From NCBI GenBank assembly GCA_035622175.1, contig DASPVV010000143.1, positions 31,381 to 95,380 on the forward strand: DNA of 64,000 nucleotides. Reading direction: 5' to 3'. This document shows positions 24,733 through 33,702 of the stretch, in pieces. This DNA is from JAFAGX01 sp035622175. GTDB lineage: Bacteria > Acidobacteriota > Terriglobia > Terriglobales > Acidobacteriaceae. Under the pieces are notes generated by a model that had not been told where the DNA came from, made no database searches, and was given only the letters and a program-made list of their open reading frames with translations. The translations under genes and the position numbers were made by a program. Position 1 is the first letter of the stretch; each line of letters starts with the position of its first letter.

Positions 24733-25404
24733 TTAGGAGGGTGTGGCAGAGGCAGAACCGGCGCGGCGGGCAAGCTGTGGGCTGAGCCGCTTCTCGAGCC
24801 AACCGAACCCGACATCCGCCAGCAAAGCGAGCGCCGCCGCGGGAAGGGCTCCCGCCAGGATCACCGTATTGTCCACCATGGCGAGTCCGCGGAAAATGTA
24901 TTCGCCAAGTCCTCCCGCTCCCACCGCGGCGGCAATCGTTGCCAGGCCGATCGACAGCACGGTAGCCACACGAAAGCCGGCAACGATGACTCCGAGGGCC
25001 AAGGGAAGCTCCACCTGGAAGAGCAGCTGGCGGTCGGTGAGGCCCATTCCTCTTCCGGCTTCGATCACCGATGGGTCCACACTTTGAATGCCAGCATAGG
25101 TATTGCGAATCAGCGGAAGCAAGGCGTAGAGCACGAGCGCCAGAATCACCAGCCGCTCCGCGCGGGCTCCGAGCCAAGGCACGGGTAATAGGAAGCCGAA
25201 CAAGGCGAGGCTGGGAATCGTCTGAATGACATTGGCGCCCCCCAAAATGGGAGGACGCAGCGAGGGCCAACGGGTCAGCAGAATCCCGAGGGGCATGCCG
25301 ACGGCGGCCGCAAGCAGGGTCGAGGTTCCCACCAGCCAGATGTGCTCGAGCGTAAGCTGGATTACCTCCGCGTGATTGTGCAGGATGAATTGCCAAAGGT
25401 TCAT
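24733..25404 (-). CDS. Osmoprotectant-type ABC transporter permease
   Basis: The 223-residue integral membrane protein has about six helices (LVGTSTLLAAAVGMPLGILL, then LVILALVLYALLPLIRNTYA). The EAA-like coupling loop VDPSVIEAGRGMGLTDRQLL binds the ATPase. It resembles OpuCB/YehW/ProW permeases. ATG 25404 overlaps the ATPase stop by 4 bases, so the pair is coupled; the longer frame from 25473 would run into the ATPase. Confidence 0.9.
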   Translation of the reverse strand: MNLWQFILHNHAEVIQLTLEHIWLVGTSTLLAAAVGMPLGILLTRWPSLRPPILGGANVIQTIPSLALFGFLLPVPWLGARAERLVILALVLYALLPLIRNTYAGIQSVDPSVIEAGRGMGLTDRQLLFQVELPLALGVIVAGFRVATVLSIGLATIAAAVGAGGLGEYIFRGLAMVDNTVILAGALPAAALALLADVGFGWLEKRLSPQLARRAGSASATPS

Positions 25405-26165
25405 GCTCCGCCTCTTTCCCCACTGAAATCCGGCCGAAATGCATCGCGATAGGCGACGACCACGGGTTCGCACGATCGCAGAAATTCTTCGCGGGTCGTC
25501 AGCGTAACCAGTCGTCCGGCTTCGAGAAGTGCGATCCGTGTGCCTAGAAGAAGGGCCTCATTGAGATCGTGGGTGACAAACACAACCGTTTTTCCCCGCC
25601 GCGCCTCGAGAGCCAGGAACTCCCGCTGCAATTGGGCTCGCGTGAGCGGGTCCAGCGCGCCAAAAGGCTCATCCATCAGGAGGATCGGCGGGTCGGCGGC
25701 CAGGGCACGCGCTACCCCCACTCGCTGCCGTTGTCCTCCGGAAAGCTCACGCGGATAGCGGTCGGCCAGCTGCGGGTCGAGTCCGACCATGTGCAGCAGC
25801 TCTTGTACCCGACGCCGAATGCGATCCCGCGGCCAGTTCTCAATCTTCGGGACCAAACCAATGTTCTTCTCGATGGTGAAATGGGGAAACAGACCGACTT
25901 CTTGGATCACGTAGCCAATCATGCGGCGCAGGCGAATCACGTCCCATTCGGCGAGGGCACGGCCGGCCACGCGAATTTCCCCACTCGTCGGGGTAAGCAG
26001 GTGGTTGATCAACTTCAGGGTGGTCGTCTTCCCCGAACCGCTGCGCCCGAGCAGAACCAGAGTCTCACCGTGGTGGATGGCTAGGTTCAAATCCCGGAGG
26101 ATGGCTTGACCCCGATCGGCGTGGTAGGAAACGCGATGGAATTCAATGACCGCAGAGGAGTCCAT
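25401..26165 (-). CDS. Osmoprotectant-type ABC transporter ATPase
   Basis: The 254-residue ATPase has Walker A GRSGSGKTT, Q-loop VIQEVGLFPHFT, signature LSGGQRQRVGVA, Walker B ILLMDEPFGALD and switch His in VTHDLNEAL. It resembles the OpuCA/ProV group but lacks the C-terminal CBS domains of many of them. ATG 26165 (MDSSAVIEF) is preferred to 26228. It lies 85 bases after the F420 reductase gene, so it may be read from the cofG promoter or from its own. Confidence 0.92.
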   Translation of the reverse strand: MDSSAVIEFHRVSYHADRGQAILRDLNLAIHHGETLVLLGRSGSGKTTTLKLINHLLTPTSGEIRVAGRALAEWDVIRLRRMIGYVIQEVGLFPHFTIEKNIGLVPKIENWPRDRIRRRVQELLHMVGLDPQLADRYPRELSGGQRQRVGVARALAADPPILLMDEPFGALDPLTRAQLQREFLALEARRGKTVVFVTHDLNEALLLGTRIALLEAGRLVTLTTREEFLRSCEPVVVAYRDAFRPDFSGERGGA

Positions 26166-26250
26166 ACTGTTCAGCCGGCGATCGACGGAAATCGGGCGTC
26201 CCACCATGACATCCATCCCGTCAGGCAAAGAGAAGACAAGCCTCGCTGCC

Positions 26251-26940
26251 TCATGGGGAATGGTATGCTTCTGGCGGCAGCCCGGTGATGCGGATCCCGG
26301 AACACGCTCGGTGACGGAGGTTGAGTCCGATCAGCAGAGCCGTGATCTGTTCGAGGATGCGGGCATTCTCGAGCCTGCCGCCATCCACCGCCCGGACACC
26401 TGGAATCCTGGTTGCGAGGCTGCACACGAGCTGGGTGGCGTCGGCGTCATCGCTGCACACGATCACGTCGCAATCGACCGGACCTTCACGGTCGAGCGCA
26501 TCCGACGCTAGATTCTGAAAGGCAGCGACCACGGAAACGCCGTGAGGTATCAGTTCAGCGGTTTGCTGGGCAGCCGAACCCTGCCAAACACCCAGAGTAC
26601 GGCTGGGTCGTCCACCCACGCTCGCCGCCAAGGGGACGGTCGTGTCAATCACAACGCTTCCCGGACGAATGGCAGACTTGAGCTGTTTGAGTAAGGCGGC
26701 GTGCGCCTGAAACGGAATGGTCAGCACCAGAAGATCGGCTGCGGCACAGGCCGCGCGGTTCTCGAGGCCGGACACTTTCGCCGCCGGACCGACCGCTTCG
26801 CGGATTCTGGCGGCCGCGACCTCAGCTCGTTCGAGGTCTCGCGAGCCGATGATCACCGTTTCTCCCGCTTGCGTCCAACGCAGCGCCAAGCCAAAGCCTT
26901 CCGGCCCGGTGCCGCCGACTACGGCGATGGGCCTGCTCAC
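26251..26940 (-). CDS. fno: NADPH:F420 oxidoreductase
   Basis: The 229-residue protein begins IAVVGGTGPEGFGLALRWTQ, the dinucleotide loop of the Fno/NpdG family, followed by IIGSRDLERAEVAA (the 2'-phosphate-binding SR) and LVLTIPFQAH, VVIDTTVPL and GVSVVAAFQNLA. It moves hydride between NADPH and coenzyme F420. It overlaps the cofH stop by 4 bases, so reduced F420 would be made with the cofactor itself. The length is normal for the family. Confidence 0.92.
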   Translation of the reverse strand: MSRPIAVVGGTGPEGFGLALRWTQAGETVIIGSRDLERAEVAAARIREAVGPAAKVSGLENRAACAAADLLVLTIPFQAHAALLKQLKSAIRPGSVVIDTTVPLAASVGGRPSRTLGVWQGSAAQQTAELIPHGVSVVAAFQNLASDALDREGPVDCDVIVCSDDADATQLVCSLATRIPGVRAVDGGRLENARILEQITALLIGLNLRHRACSGIRITGLPPEAYHSP

Positions 26941-28169
26941 GCGAACTCCGCTTCGAGTGCCTGCTCATCGCGGAACTCCTCGACGGGCAATTGGATGTGG
27001 ATCCGCGTGTAGGTAGTGTTGCGCTCGGCCGGGATACGGCCGGCGGAAAGAATGAGCGACTGGAACTCCTCCGGGCTGGTGTATTGCCCGGCGGTGGCTC
27101 CCGCCTCGCGCGAGATGTTTTCCTCCATCAAAGTTCCGCCATAGTCGTTGGCTCCAGCATGAAGGCACAGCTGGGAGAGCCGGCGATTCAGCTTGACCCA
27201 GGAAACTTGTAGGTTGTTGATGGCGCCCGCCAAGAGAATTCGGGCCAAAGCATGCACCTTCAGATGTTCGGCCAAGCTCGGTCCCGGCCGCGCGAGACCC
27301 TGGCGGAACAGAACAGTGTTGCGATGGACGAACCCCAGGGGCACGAACTCGGTAAAGCCGCCGGTCTCCTCTTGGATGCCGCGCAAGAGCAGGAGTTGAT
27401 CGACCCAATGCGCGGAGGTCTCCACGTGGCCGTACATCAGCGTGGACGTGCTCGGAATGCCGCAGTGGTGGGCGGTTGAGATCACTTCCTTCCACTGTGC
27501 GGTGGAGAGCTTGTTACGCGAAAGAATGAACCGAACGTCGTCATCGAGAATCTCCGCCGCTGTTCCCGGCAGCGTGCCGAGACCATGGTCGCGCAGCATC
27601 GAAAGATAGTCCCGCAACGGCATGCCCGTAAGTTCGACACCGTAGACGATCTCCATGGGCGAGAAAGCATGGATGTGCATTCCCGGCACGGCTCGCTTGA
27701 CCGCCACGAGAAGATCGCGGTAGTAAAACGGAGGAAGATCGCGGGGCAGTCCGCCCTGAATGCAAACCTCGGTTGCACCCATCCGCCACGCTTCGATTGC
27801 CTTTTGCGCGACCTGCTCAAGACTTAGAAAATATGCGTCCGTTTCCCGCGGTCCTCGGCTGAAGGCGCAGAACTTGCAACCTACAAAACAGACATTCGTG
27901 AAGTTGATATTTCGGTTGACGACATAGGTAACGAGATTGCCCACGAGCTCACGGCGCACGAAGTCGGCAGCGACCAGCAGGCCTAACAGGTCATCTCCTT
28001 CCGCCTCCGCCAGCAGTAAAGCTTGCTCGCGCGTGAGCACGTCTCCGTTGAGGCTGGCCATGACCCCCTCGAGCGCGGCGCGGGCTGCCGAATTCAAACG
28101 CGGGGCAATCTGCGGCCAGGCTAAAGCAGGAAAGTTCTCCAATTCGGGTTGTAGCAGCGTGCGTGCCAC
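26937..28169 (-). CDS. cofH: FO synthase subunit 2 (radical SAM)
   Basis: CofH joins tyrosine to 5-amino-6-ribitylaminouracil in the first step of the deazaflavin ring. The 410-residue protein has the radical SAM triad in NVCFVGCKFCAFSR, preceded by YVVNRNINFTN, and later MEIVYGVELTG and STLMYGHVET. It lies 9 bases after cofE. In Actinobacteria CofG and CofH are fused as FbiC; here they are separate genes at opposite ends of the cluster. Confidence 0.95.
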   Translation of the reverse strand: MARTLLQPELENFPALAWPQIAPRLNSAARAALEGVMASLNGDVLTREQALLLAEAEGDDLLGLLVAADFVRRELVGNLVTYVVNRNINFTNVCFVGCKFCAFSRGPRETDAYFLSLEQVAQKAIEAWRMGATEVCIQGGLPRDLPPFYYRDLLVAVKRAVPGMHIHAFSPMEIVYGVELTGMPLRDYLSMLRDHGLGTLPGTAAEILDDDVRFILSRNKLSTAQWKEVISTAHHCGIPSTSTLMYGHVETSAHWVDQLLLLRGIQEETGGFTEFVPLGFVHRNTVLFRQGLARPGPSLAEHLKVHALARILLAGAINNLQVSWVKLNRRLSQLCLHAGANDYGGTLMEENISREAGATAGQYTSPEEFQSLILSAGRIPAERNTTYTRIHIQLPVEEFRDEQALEAEFA

Positions 28170-28178
28170 TAGGCCTCC

Positions 28179-28940
28179 TCAGCGAAACAAGTCGTTTGCG
28201 GCGGGACGAATCAGGTCGCGAGCGCTACCGCGGCCGGACTGGTACCGAAAGCCCCGAACAATCGAGGCGGGTATGCGAGCTAGCTTGCCGCAGACCAGGC
28301 CTGCCGCGCAAGCCAGTTCGTCGGCCACGGCTTCCACGCTGACCCGCAGAGGGTAGCCATGGAGATCGTGCCGTCTGCGATAATCATGAAGGGCCTTCAT
28401 CCCCGCCACTCCGATCGCAACCTCGGTCAGTCCCTCGCGCCAGGGACGCCCGAAACTATCCGAGATGATAACCGGGATGGAAAGCCGCAAGGCTTTTTTC
28501 AGCGCACGATGCAGTTGTGCCGCCGAGCGGTCAGGATTTTGGGGAAGAAGCAGCGCCGTGCCTCCCCCGTCCACGTTGGAAACGTCCACCCCGCTGTTGG
28601 CGCAAATGAAGCCTTGCGCGGTCTCGGTAATCAGAACACCCCGCCTGCGACGTAGGATACGCCGACTTTGTGCCAGGGCGAGTTCCGTGACGCGCGGATC
28701 GAGCGAATAGCGGCGCGCCCAGGCCCTTGAGTTCGCCGAAGGTTGGATGCTGTCCAAATTGACCAGTTGTCCTTCGGACTTGGACACAATCTTATGCTTG
28801 AGTACCAGAATGTCGCCCTTCCTCAGTTTTCGCTGGGGATGCGAAAGGGCCGAAAGAAGCTTTTCGAGTAAGGAATCTCCAGGGCGGATCTCATCCGCAA
28901 CCGGCACGGGGATGATCTCGAGTTGCGACAAGCTTCGCAT
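28179..28940 (-). CDS. cofE: F420-0:gamma-glutamyl ligase
   Basis: CofE adds gamma-linked glutamates to F420-0 with GTP. The 253-residue protein has LEIIPVPVADEIRPGDSL, GDILVLKHKIVSKSEGQLV, the ICANSGVDVSNVDGGG motif, and ISDSFGRPWREGLTEVAIG. It is the single-domain form, without the nitroreductase domain of the actinobacterial FbiB. It is 58 bases after cofC and 9 bases before cofH. Confidence 0.95.
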   Translation of the reverse strand: MRSLSQLEIIPVPVADEIRPGDSLLEKLLSALSHPQRKLRKGDILVLKHKIVSKSEGQLVNLDSIQPSANSRAWARRYSLDPRVTELALAQSRRILRRRRGVLITETAQGFICANSGVDVSNVDGGGTALLLPQNPDRSAAQLHRALKKALRLSIPVIISDSFGRPWREGLTEVAIGVAGMKALHDYRRRHDLHGYPLRVSVEAVADELACAAGLVCGKLARIPASIVRGFRYQSGRGSARDLIRPAANDLFR

Positions 28941-28998
28941 TTTGGTCGCCTTCTAGTGTACGCGGAACTGCCTTAGCCGGCGTCAGTCCCGGTCGAGA

Positions 28999-29652
28999 CT
29001 ATTGGTTGGCAGCCGCAGACAGATCGGCCAGGTTTAGTTGACGAGCCAGCCGTTGGGAACGGGTTTCTCCCGGAGCCTCCGCCAGCTGCCGCAAATCTGT
29101 CGGCGTATCTACGTCGAGTGCCAGCCCGGCCAGCGAGAGGACGACACAAGGTTTGCCGGTAGCGCGCGCGGCCGCCAGGTGCGGCTGGAAACTGTCATTT
29201 CCAAATCGTAACGGGAACAATCCGGGGGGTTCACGAAAGGCTGCGTTCGTGCCCCGTCCGTCAGCCGACGGAACCAGCACCGTGCCCTCCCGGGGCGCGG
29301 CCTCTAGAACTTTCTCGAGTTCCCAAGGTTGGACGAGCGGTATGTCGCCCGGGATCACGAGCGTGTTGTCGACGCCCCTTGCCTCGCAAATCCGGGTCGC
29401 CCTTTCAATCGCCTCGGTTTCACTTCGATGGGCGGAGTCAACGATGATGTCGAAGCAAAAATGGTGCGCCCACTCGAGGGCGAAGGCATCGCCGGTGACG
29501 ATACTGACTGCGGGCCGGTGTACCCACTTACCCAGCGCCTCGAACACGTCGAGGAGCATAGCCTGCGCCAGTTCCGTGCGCGCCGGTTGGCTGAGCACGG
29601 ATGCAAGCCGCTGTTTGGCCTGGGAGAGACTCTTGACGGGGAGGAGAATCAT
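28999..29652 (-). CDS. cofC: Phospholactate/PEP guanylyltransferase
   Basis: CofC (FbiD in bacteria) activates 2-phospholactate or phosphoenolpyruvate with GTP to give the donor for CofD. The 217-residue protein has the nucleotidyltransferase start ILLPVKSLSQAKQRLASVLS, the TLVIPGDIPLVQP Mg-binding region, and GTNAAFREPPGLFPLRFGND near the C-terminus. ATG 29652 overlaps the cofD stop by 4 bases. Whether PEP or phospholactate is used cannot be read from the sequence. Confidence 0.92.
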   Translation of the reverse strand: MILLPVKSLSQAKQRLASVLSQPARTELAQAMLLDVFEALGKWVHRPAVSIVTGDAFALEWAHHFCFDIIVDSAHRSETEAIERATRICEARGVDNTLVIPGDIPLVQPWELEKVLEAAPREGTVLVPSADGRGTNAAFREPPGLFPLRFGNDSFQPHLAAARATGKPCVVLSLAGLALDVDTPTDLRQLAEAPGETRSQRLARQLNLADLSAAANQ

Positions 29653-30608
29653 GGGAGATCCGAGACGGCCTCGCCTGACTTTTCCCCCGAGAGCAGCTGC
29701 AGCAGGCTACGAGCGAGTTTGCTCTTGTCCTCGATGGTTTTCATGATCGTGCCTGTGCAGTGCACGCTCACGCCCGATCCTTCGAGTTGGCGGGCTGCCT
29801 CACTGTCACCGAGGTCGGCAATCAAAAGGTCGAGGAAATCGCGGTAGGCTTCAGCCACTCCTACAATCGAGACCGGCAAACCTTGGGCGGCCATCAGTGT
29901 CCCGGCCGGCCCGGAGACCGCGGCATTCCCAATGATTGGGCTTACCGCCGTGACCGTGGCGCGAGTTTCCCGTAAGGCCTCACGGATTCCGGGAACAGCC
30001 AGAATCGGGCCAATGCTGGTGATGGGGTTGCTCGGAGCGATCAGCACCGCACTGGCCGAGAGGATCGCCTCGATCACACCCGGCGCCGGCTGGGCCTGTG
30101 CTGCCCCGGCTAATCGCACCGACCGCACCGGGTCCTGGTACCAGCGTTTCACAAAGTACTCCTGAAAGCCGAGCTCTCCAACCGGAGTGTCGATCCGGGT
30201 CTCCACTCGGGAGTTGGACATGGGCAAAATGCGCGCCCGCACGCCCAGCTTTCGGCAAATCTCGGCTGTGACCTCGGTCAGAGTCTTGCCTTGCGCCAAC
30301 AATTTCGAACGGACGAGGTGCACGGCCAGATCGCTGTCGCCGAGGTGAAACCATATCGGTTCGGACAACTCCGCCATCGCCTGCAGACAATAGAATGTGT
30401 CGTTCTGAACCCCCCAGCCGCGCTCCTGGCTGAGCCGTCCTGCCGCAGCGTAGGTGATCGAATCCAAATCGGGCGAGACGTGGAGGCCCCACCACTCCAG
30501 ATCGTCTGCCGTGTTCACTACGAAGGTGAGATCTTCGGCGGCGCCCACCTCGAGCAGGCCCTCGACGAGCTTGGCGCCTCCCGTACCGCCGGTCAGAACT
30601 ACGATCAT
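29649..30608 (-). CDS. cofD: 2-phospho-L-lactate transferase (FO to F420-0)
   Basis: CofD transfers the phospholactyl or phosphoenolpyruvyl unit to FO. The 319-residue protein starts MIVVLTGGTGGAKLVEGL, followed by VVNTADDLEWWGLHVSPDLD and later LIAPSNPITSIGPILAVPG, all typical. The frame opens at 30830, but ATG 30608 with CGGAGGGCC upstream, overlapping the cofG stop by 4 bases, is the start. Confidence 0.95.
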   Translation of the reverse strand: MIVVLTGGTGGAKLVEGLLEVGAAEDLTFVVNTADDLEWWGLHVSPDLDSITYAAAGRLSQERGWGVQNDTFYCLQAMAELSEPIWFHLGDSDLAVHLVRSKLLAQGKTLTEVTAEICRKLGVRARILPMSNSRVETRIDTPVGELGFQEYFVKRWYQDPVRSVRLAGAAQAQPAPGVIEAILSASAVLIAPSNPITSIGPILAVPGIREALRETRATVTAVSPIIGNAAVSGPAGTLMAAQGLPVSIVGVAEAYRDFLDLLIADLGDSEAARQLEGSGVSVHCTGTIMKTIEDKSKLARSLLQLLSGEKSGEAVSDLP

Positions 30609-31795
30609 GCGGCCCTCCGGGAGTAACCTTCCCCATCGGCTGCTGCCTTGACCTTGGTTTGCAGCAGGCTTGGACGATCGTCGAGGGTCGATAGGAATTC
30701 CGGGTAAACTGGAAGGCGCTGCCGCAAGGTGCATCCCTTCGATTCGGTTCGCAGCCTTAATTCCTCCAGATGAGGCCACGGCCGTTCTGGATTGATGTAA
30801 TCCGGAGTGAGCGGCGAGACTCCGCCCCAATCATTGAGCCCGGCATCGAGCAACCGTTCGTAATTGGGAGCGGAGAGGTTCGGGGGAGCCTGAATGTTGA
30901 CCTCGGGCATGAGCAAGCGGGCGAGCGCGATGGTCCGTAGCATTTCCCCTTGGCTCGGTTCCACCCAGTCTCGCATGGGAATATCCGGCTTGCTGCGAAA
31001 GTTTTGAATGATGATTTCTTGGATATGTCCATAGCGGCGATGCAACTCGCGTATGGCCAGCAGCGTATCGACCCGATCGGCAAGGGTTTCACCGATGCCA
31101 ATCAGCAGTCCGGTGGTAAAGGGAACGTGCTGCTTGCCCGCCTCTTCGATCGTGCGCAGGCGCTTCGCCGGAACCTTGTCGGGAGCTTGGTGGTGGGCAG
31201 CGCCGGGAGCGAGAAGACCCTGACTGGTGCTCTCCAGCATCAGGCCCATGCTGGGTGAGACCGCCGCCAAGCGCCGGATCCATTCCGGGCTCAGCAGCCC
31301 CGGATTGGGATGCGGTAATAAAGATGTTTCGCGCAGAACCAGCTCGCACATGGCTTCCAGATAATCAAGCGTAGACTTGTATCCCAGCCGCCGCAAGGTC
31401 TCGCGCATCTGGGGAAAGACCAGCTCAGGCTTATCGCCGAGGCTAAACAGCGCCTCGCTGCAGCCCATGGCTTCCCCGGCCCGCACCACTTCGAGGACCT
31501 GGTCCGGAGTCAGGGTGTGGGCGCCGGGTTCGCCCGCATCGCGGCGAAAAGTGCAGTATCCGCAATAATCCCGGCACAGGTTGGTCAGCGGGATGAAAAT
31601 TTTGCGCGAATAGGTGATCACGCGAGATTTGTAGCGCTGCTTAGCAGCGAGAGCGGCGGTGAGCAGGGCGGAAAGCTTCTCGTCCCCGCAACCGATCCAT
31701 CGATATGCAGCTTCGCGAGAAAGAGGTTCGTCGCAGGCCAAATCGCGGGCTTCCGCACCATAGGGCTGCGGACGGGTTGTGGATAGCAAGCGCAT
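30605..31795 (-). CDS. cofG: FO synthase subunit 1 (radical SAM)
   Basis: CofG closes the deazaflavin ring of FO. The 396-residue protein has the radical SAM triad in NLCRDYCGYCTFRR, preceded by VITYSRKIFIPLT, and NFRSKPDIPMRDW and LSAPNYERLLDAGLNDWGG later. ATG 31795 has GAGG nine bases upstream; TTG 31810 is the longer alternative. It is the first gene of the F420 operon and starts just downstream of a perfect palindrome at 31812-31834. Confidence 0.95.
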   Translation of the reverse strand: MRLLSTTRPQPYGAEARDLACDEPLSREAAYRWIGCGDEKLSALLTAALAAKQRYKSRVITYSRKIFIPLTNLCRDYCGYCTFRRDAGEPGAHTLTPDQVLEVVRAGEAMGCSEALFSLGDKPELVFPQMRETLRRLGYKSTLDYLEAMCELVLRETSLLPHPNPGLLSPEWIRRLAAVSPSMGLMLESTSQGLLAPGAAHHQAPDKVPAKRLRTIEEAGKQHVPFTTGLLIGIGETLADRVDTLLAIRELHRRYGHIQEIIIQNFRSKPDIPMRDWVEPSQGEMLRTIALARLLMPEVNIQAPPNLSAPNYERLLDAGLNDWGGVSPLTPDYINPERPWPHLEELRLRTESKGCTLRQRLPVYPEFLSTLDDRPSLLQTKVKAAADGEGYSRRAA

Positions 31796-31811
31796 CTGTA
31801 AGGACCTCAAG

Positions 31812-31834
31812 CGATTGTAAAGGATTTACAATCG
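31812..31834. promoter_or_regulatory. Perfect palindromic operator upstream of cofG
   Basis: CGATTGTAAA (31812-31821) and TTTACAATCG (31825-31834) are exact inverse complements around GGA. On the - strand the half-site contains TACAAT, a good -10 element, and the palindrome ends 16 bases before the cofG ATG. A dimeric repressor bound here would block the F420 operon, and perhaps the divergent flavin-reductase-like gene at 31926. Confidence 0.7.
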
Positions 31835-31925
31835 AGGGCACCGTATCAGGGATTCGGGGGTGACTGGCAACGGCTTCCTGGGCTGTGCCAATCGGTGGCA
31901 GCGCGTGCGGCAATTTGAAAATGGA

Positions 31926-32423
31926 ATGAGCATCAGTCAGGCAGAGTTCCGCGAGGCGATGGGCAACTTCGCAACCGGAGTGACGGTCATCACCGTGGAT
32001 CACGCGGGCGAAGTGCACGGCATGACCGCCAACGCGTTCACTTCGGTATCCCTCGATCCGCTGCTCGTTCTGGTCTGTGTCGATCACCGGGCGCGCACCC
32101 ACGGCCATCTCCATGCCAAGAAGCGTTTCGGGGTGAATGTCCTGGCTGAGAACCAGCGGGCAATCTCCGAGTACTACGCGCGCGCCGCGCCCACCCACCA
32201 GCGCGCGGAACAAGAAGCCGGAGCCCGCTTCGACCGCACGATTCATGGCACACCGGTGTTGCACGGCGCGCTGGCCTATCTGGAGTGCCGCCTACACAGC
32301 GCCCAGGACGCTGGCGACCATACCATCTTTCTTGCCGCGGTAGAAGATGTGGTCGTGCGCAAAGGCGATCCGCTGCTCTATTTTCGAGGGAAGTACCGGC
32401 AAATCGGGATTCCTTCCGAATGA
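31926..32423 (+). CDS. Flavin reductase-like FMN-binding split-barrel protein
   Basis: The 165-residue protein matches the flavin reductase-like domain: FREAMGNFATGVTVITVDHA, GMTANAFTSVSLDPLLVLVC, KRFGVNVLAENQRAIS and YLECRLHSAQDAGDHTIFLA. Such proteins reduce FMN/FAD for partner monooxygenases or bind flavin otherwise. A role with F420 cannot be excluded given the divergent cofG. ATG 31926 is where the family usually starts, but no good ribosome-binding site is seen; GTG 31860 in the same frame is the alternative. Confidence 0.82.
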   Translation: MSISQAEFREAMGNFATGVTVITVDHAGEVHGMTANAFTSVSLDPLLVLVCVDHRARTHGHLHAKKRFGVNVLAENQRAISEYYARAAPTHQRAEQEAGARFDRTIHGTPVLHGALAYLECRLHSAQDAGDHTIFLAAVEDVVVRKGDPLLYFRGKYRQIGIPSE

Positions 32424-32808
32424 TTTGGCGCCTGTCGCTTGGCTCCTGGGGCAAGCGCATCTGGTTCTCTCCGCCTTTTCTAGCGCGTCGGATCAGCGGC
32501 CGACGCAGGTACGATCCGCCCAGAACTGCGGCGCACTCCACGATCAGGAAGGAACCCGCACCGCCCGTCCTGGCCAAGCGAAACCAGCAGTCGGTGCGGC
32601 GTCGGAGGGCATAGGAGGTCGACCCCGTCTTGGCACAGTGGTCGTCGAGTCGGGACCTTTGTTAAGCTTAATCGCCGAAGGCGAACCTCGTCCTGGTCTT
32701 GGCTGATCGTGGGATCAGTCAAGAACTGGAAGTCGGAGGAAGGTGTGCGGCAAGGGGTCGGGTAGGGCAGCGTGGACCCCGCCGAACGAGTTGCCGAGTC
32801 ACTGAGCC
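32424..32808. other. Intergenic region with no supported gene
   Basis: This 385-base stretch between the flavin-reductase-like gene and the molybdenum hydroxylase cluster has only overlapping short open frames without domains or ribosome-binding sites. It probably holds the promoter of the hydroxylase genes; I see no clear -35/-10 pair. Confidence 0.5.
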
Positions 32809-33702
32809 ATGTATCCCCGAGCCTTCCATTACCACCGTCCGAATTCGCTTGCGCAGGCGGTGTCGATGCTGTCCGAGCTCGGAGAACAGGCCAAGTTTCT
32901 GGCTGGCGGGCAGAGTCTGATCCCGCTCATGAAGCTCCGTTTTGCCAGTCCGGCTCACCTGGTCGATTTGAACTTTATTTCCGGGATCGCTTACATCGCG
33001 GAAGAGTATGGCACACTTCGCTTCGGAGCCATGACCCGTCATGCCGAGATCGAAAACTCCGAGATCGCGGCCAAGGTCCCCATGCTGCGCGACTGCGCGG
33101 CCGGAATCGCCGACGTGCAAGTGCGCAATCGGGGCACAATCGGCGGATCGTTGGCAGAAGCCGATCCGAGCGGCGATTGGGCTGTGGCGCTGCTCACCCT
33201 GTCCGCTGAGGTTCACTGTCTGGGCCCTGCTGGCGAGCGCAGCCTGCCGCTCGCGCAATTCGTCAAGGACGCCTACACCACGGTTCTCGAACCCGATGAA
33301 TTGATCAAAGAAGTGACCGTCAAGTTTCCGCCCAAGGGCAGCGGCGGAGCCTACCTATCCTGCAAACGGGCGGCGCCTGTCTATCCGACTGCGACCGCTG
33401 CGGTCGAGCTCACGGTCGAGGGAGAGGTGTGCCAGGAGATTAGCATCGCTTTGGGTTGTGTCGGCCTGACGCCAATCCGGGCGAAAGAGGCCGAGGCGGT
33501 TCTGCGCGGCCAAAAGATCAGCGAAAAAGTGCTCGCCGCCGTCGGGGAAGCAGCGCGGGCGGCTGCGGATCCGCAGTCGGATATGCGCGGATCTGCCGAA
33601 TACAAGCGGACTCTGGCGGGTGCACTGGTCAAGCGTGCGATCCAGATTGCCGTGCGCCGCGCCCGGGGAGAGCACATCGAGGTGAGCCCCATTTATGCCT
33701 GA
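32809..33702 (+). CDS. FAD subunit of a xanthine-dehydrogenase-family hydroxylase
   Basis: The 297-residue protein is a CoxM-type FAD subunit: FHYHRPNSLAQAVSMLSELG, FLAGGQSLIPLMKLR (first FAD motif), RNRGTIGGSLAEADPSGD (second FAD motif) and a CoxM C-terminal domain. It passes electrons from the 2Fe-2S subunit to an acceptor. It overlaps the next gene by 8 bases. The label CO dehydrogenase is not justified by the large subunit. Confidence 0.92.
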   Translation: MYPRAFHYHRPNSLAQAVSMLSELGEQAKFLAGGQSLIPLMKLRFASPAHLVDLNFISGIAYIAEEYGTLRFGAMTRHAEIENSEIAAKVPMLRDCAAGIADVQVRNRGTIGGSLAEADPSGDWAVALLTLSAEVHCLGPAGERSLPLAQFVKDAYTTVLEPDELIKEVTVKFPPKGSGGAYLSCKRAAPVYPTATAAVELTVEGEVCQEISIALGCVGLTPIRAKEAEAVLRGQKISEKVLAAVGEAARAAADPQSDMRGSAEYKRTLAGALVKRAIQIAVRRARGEHIEVSPIYA

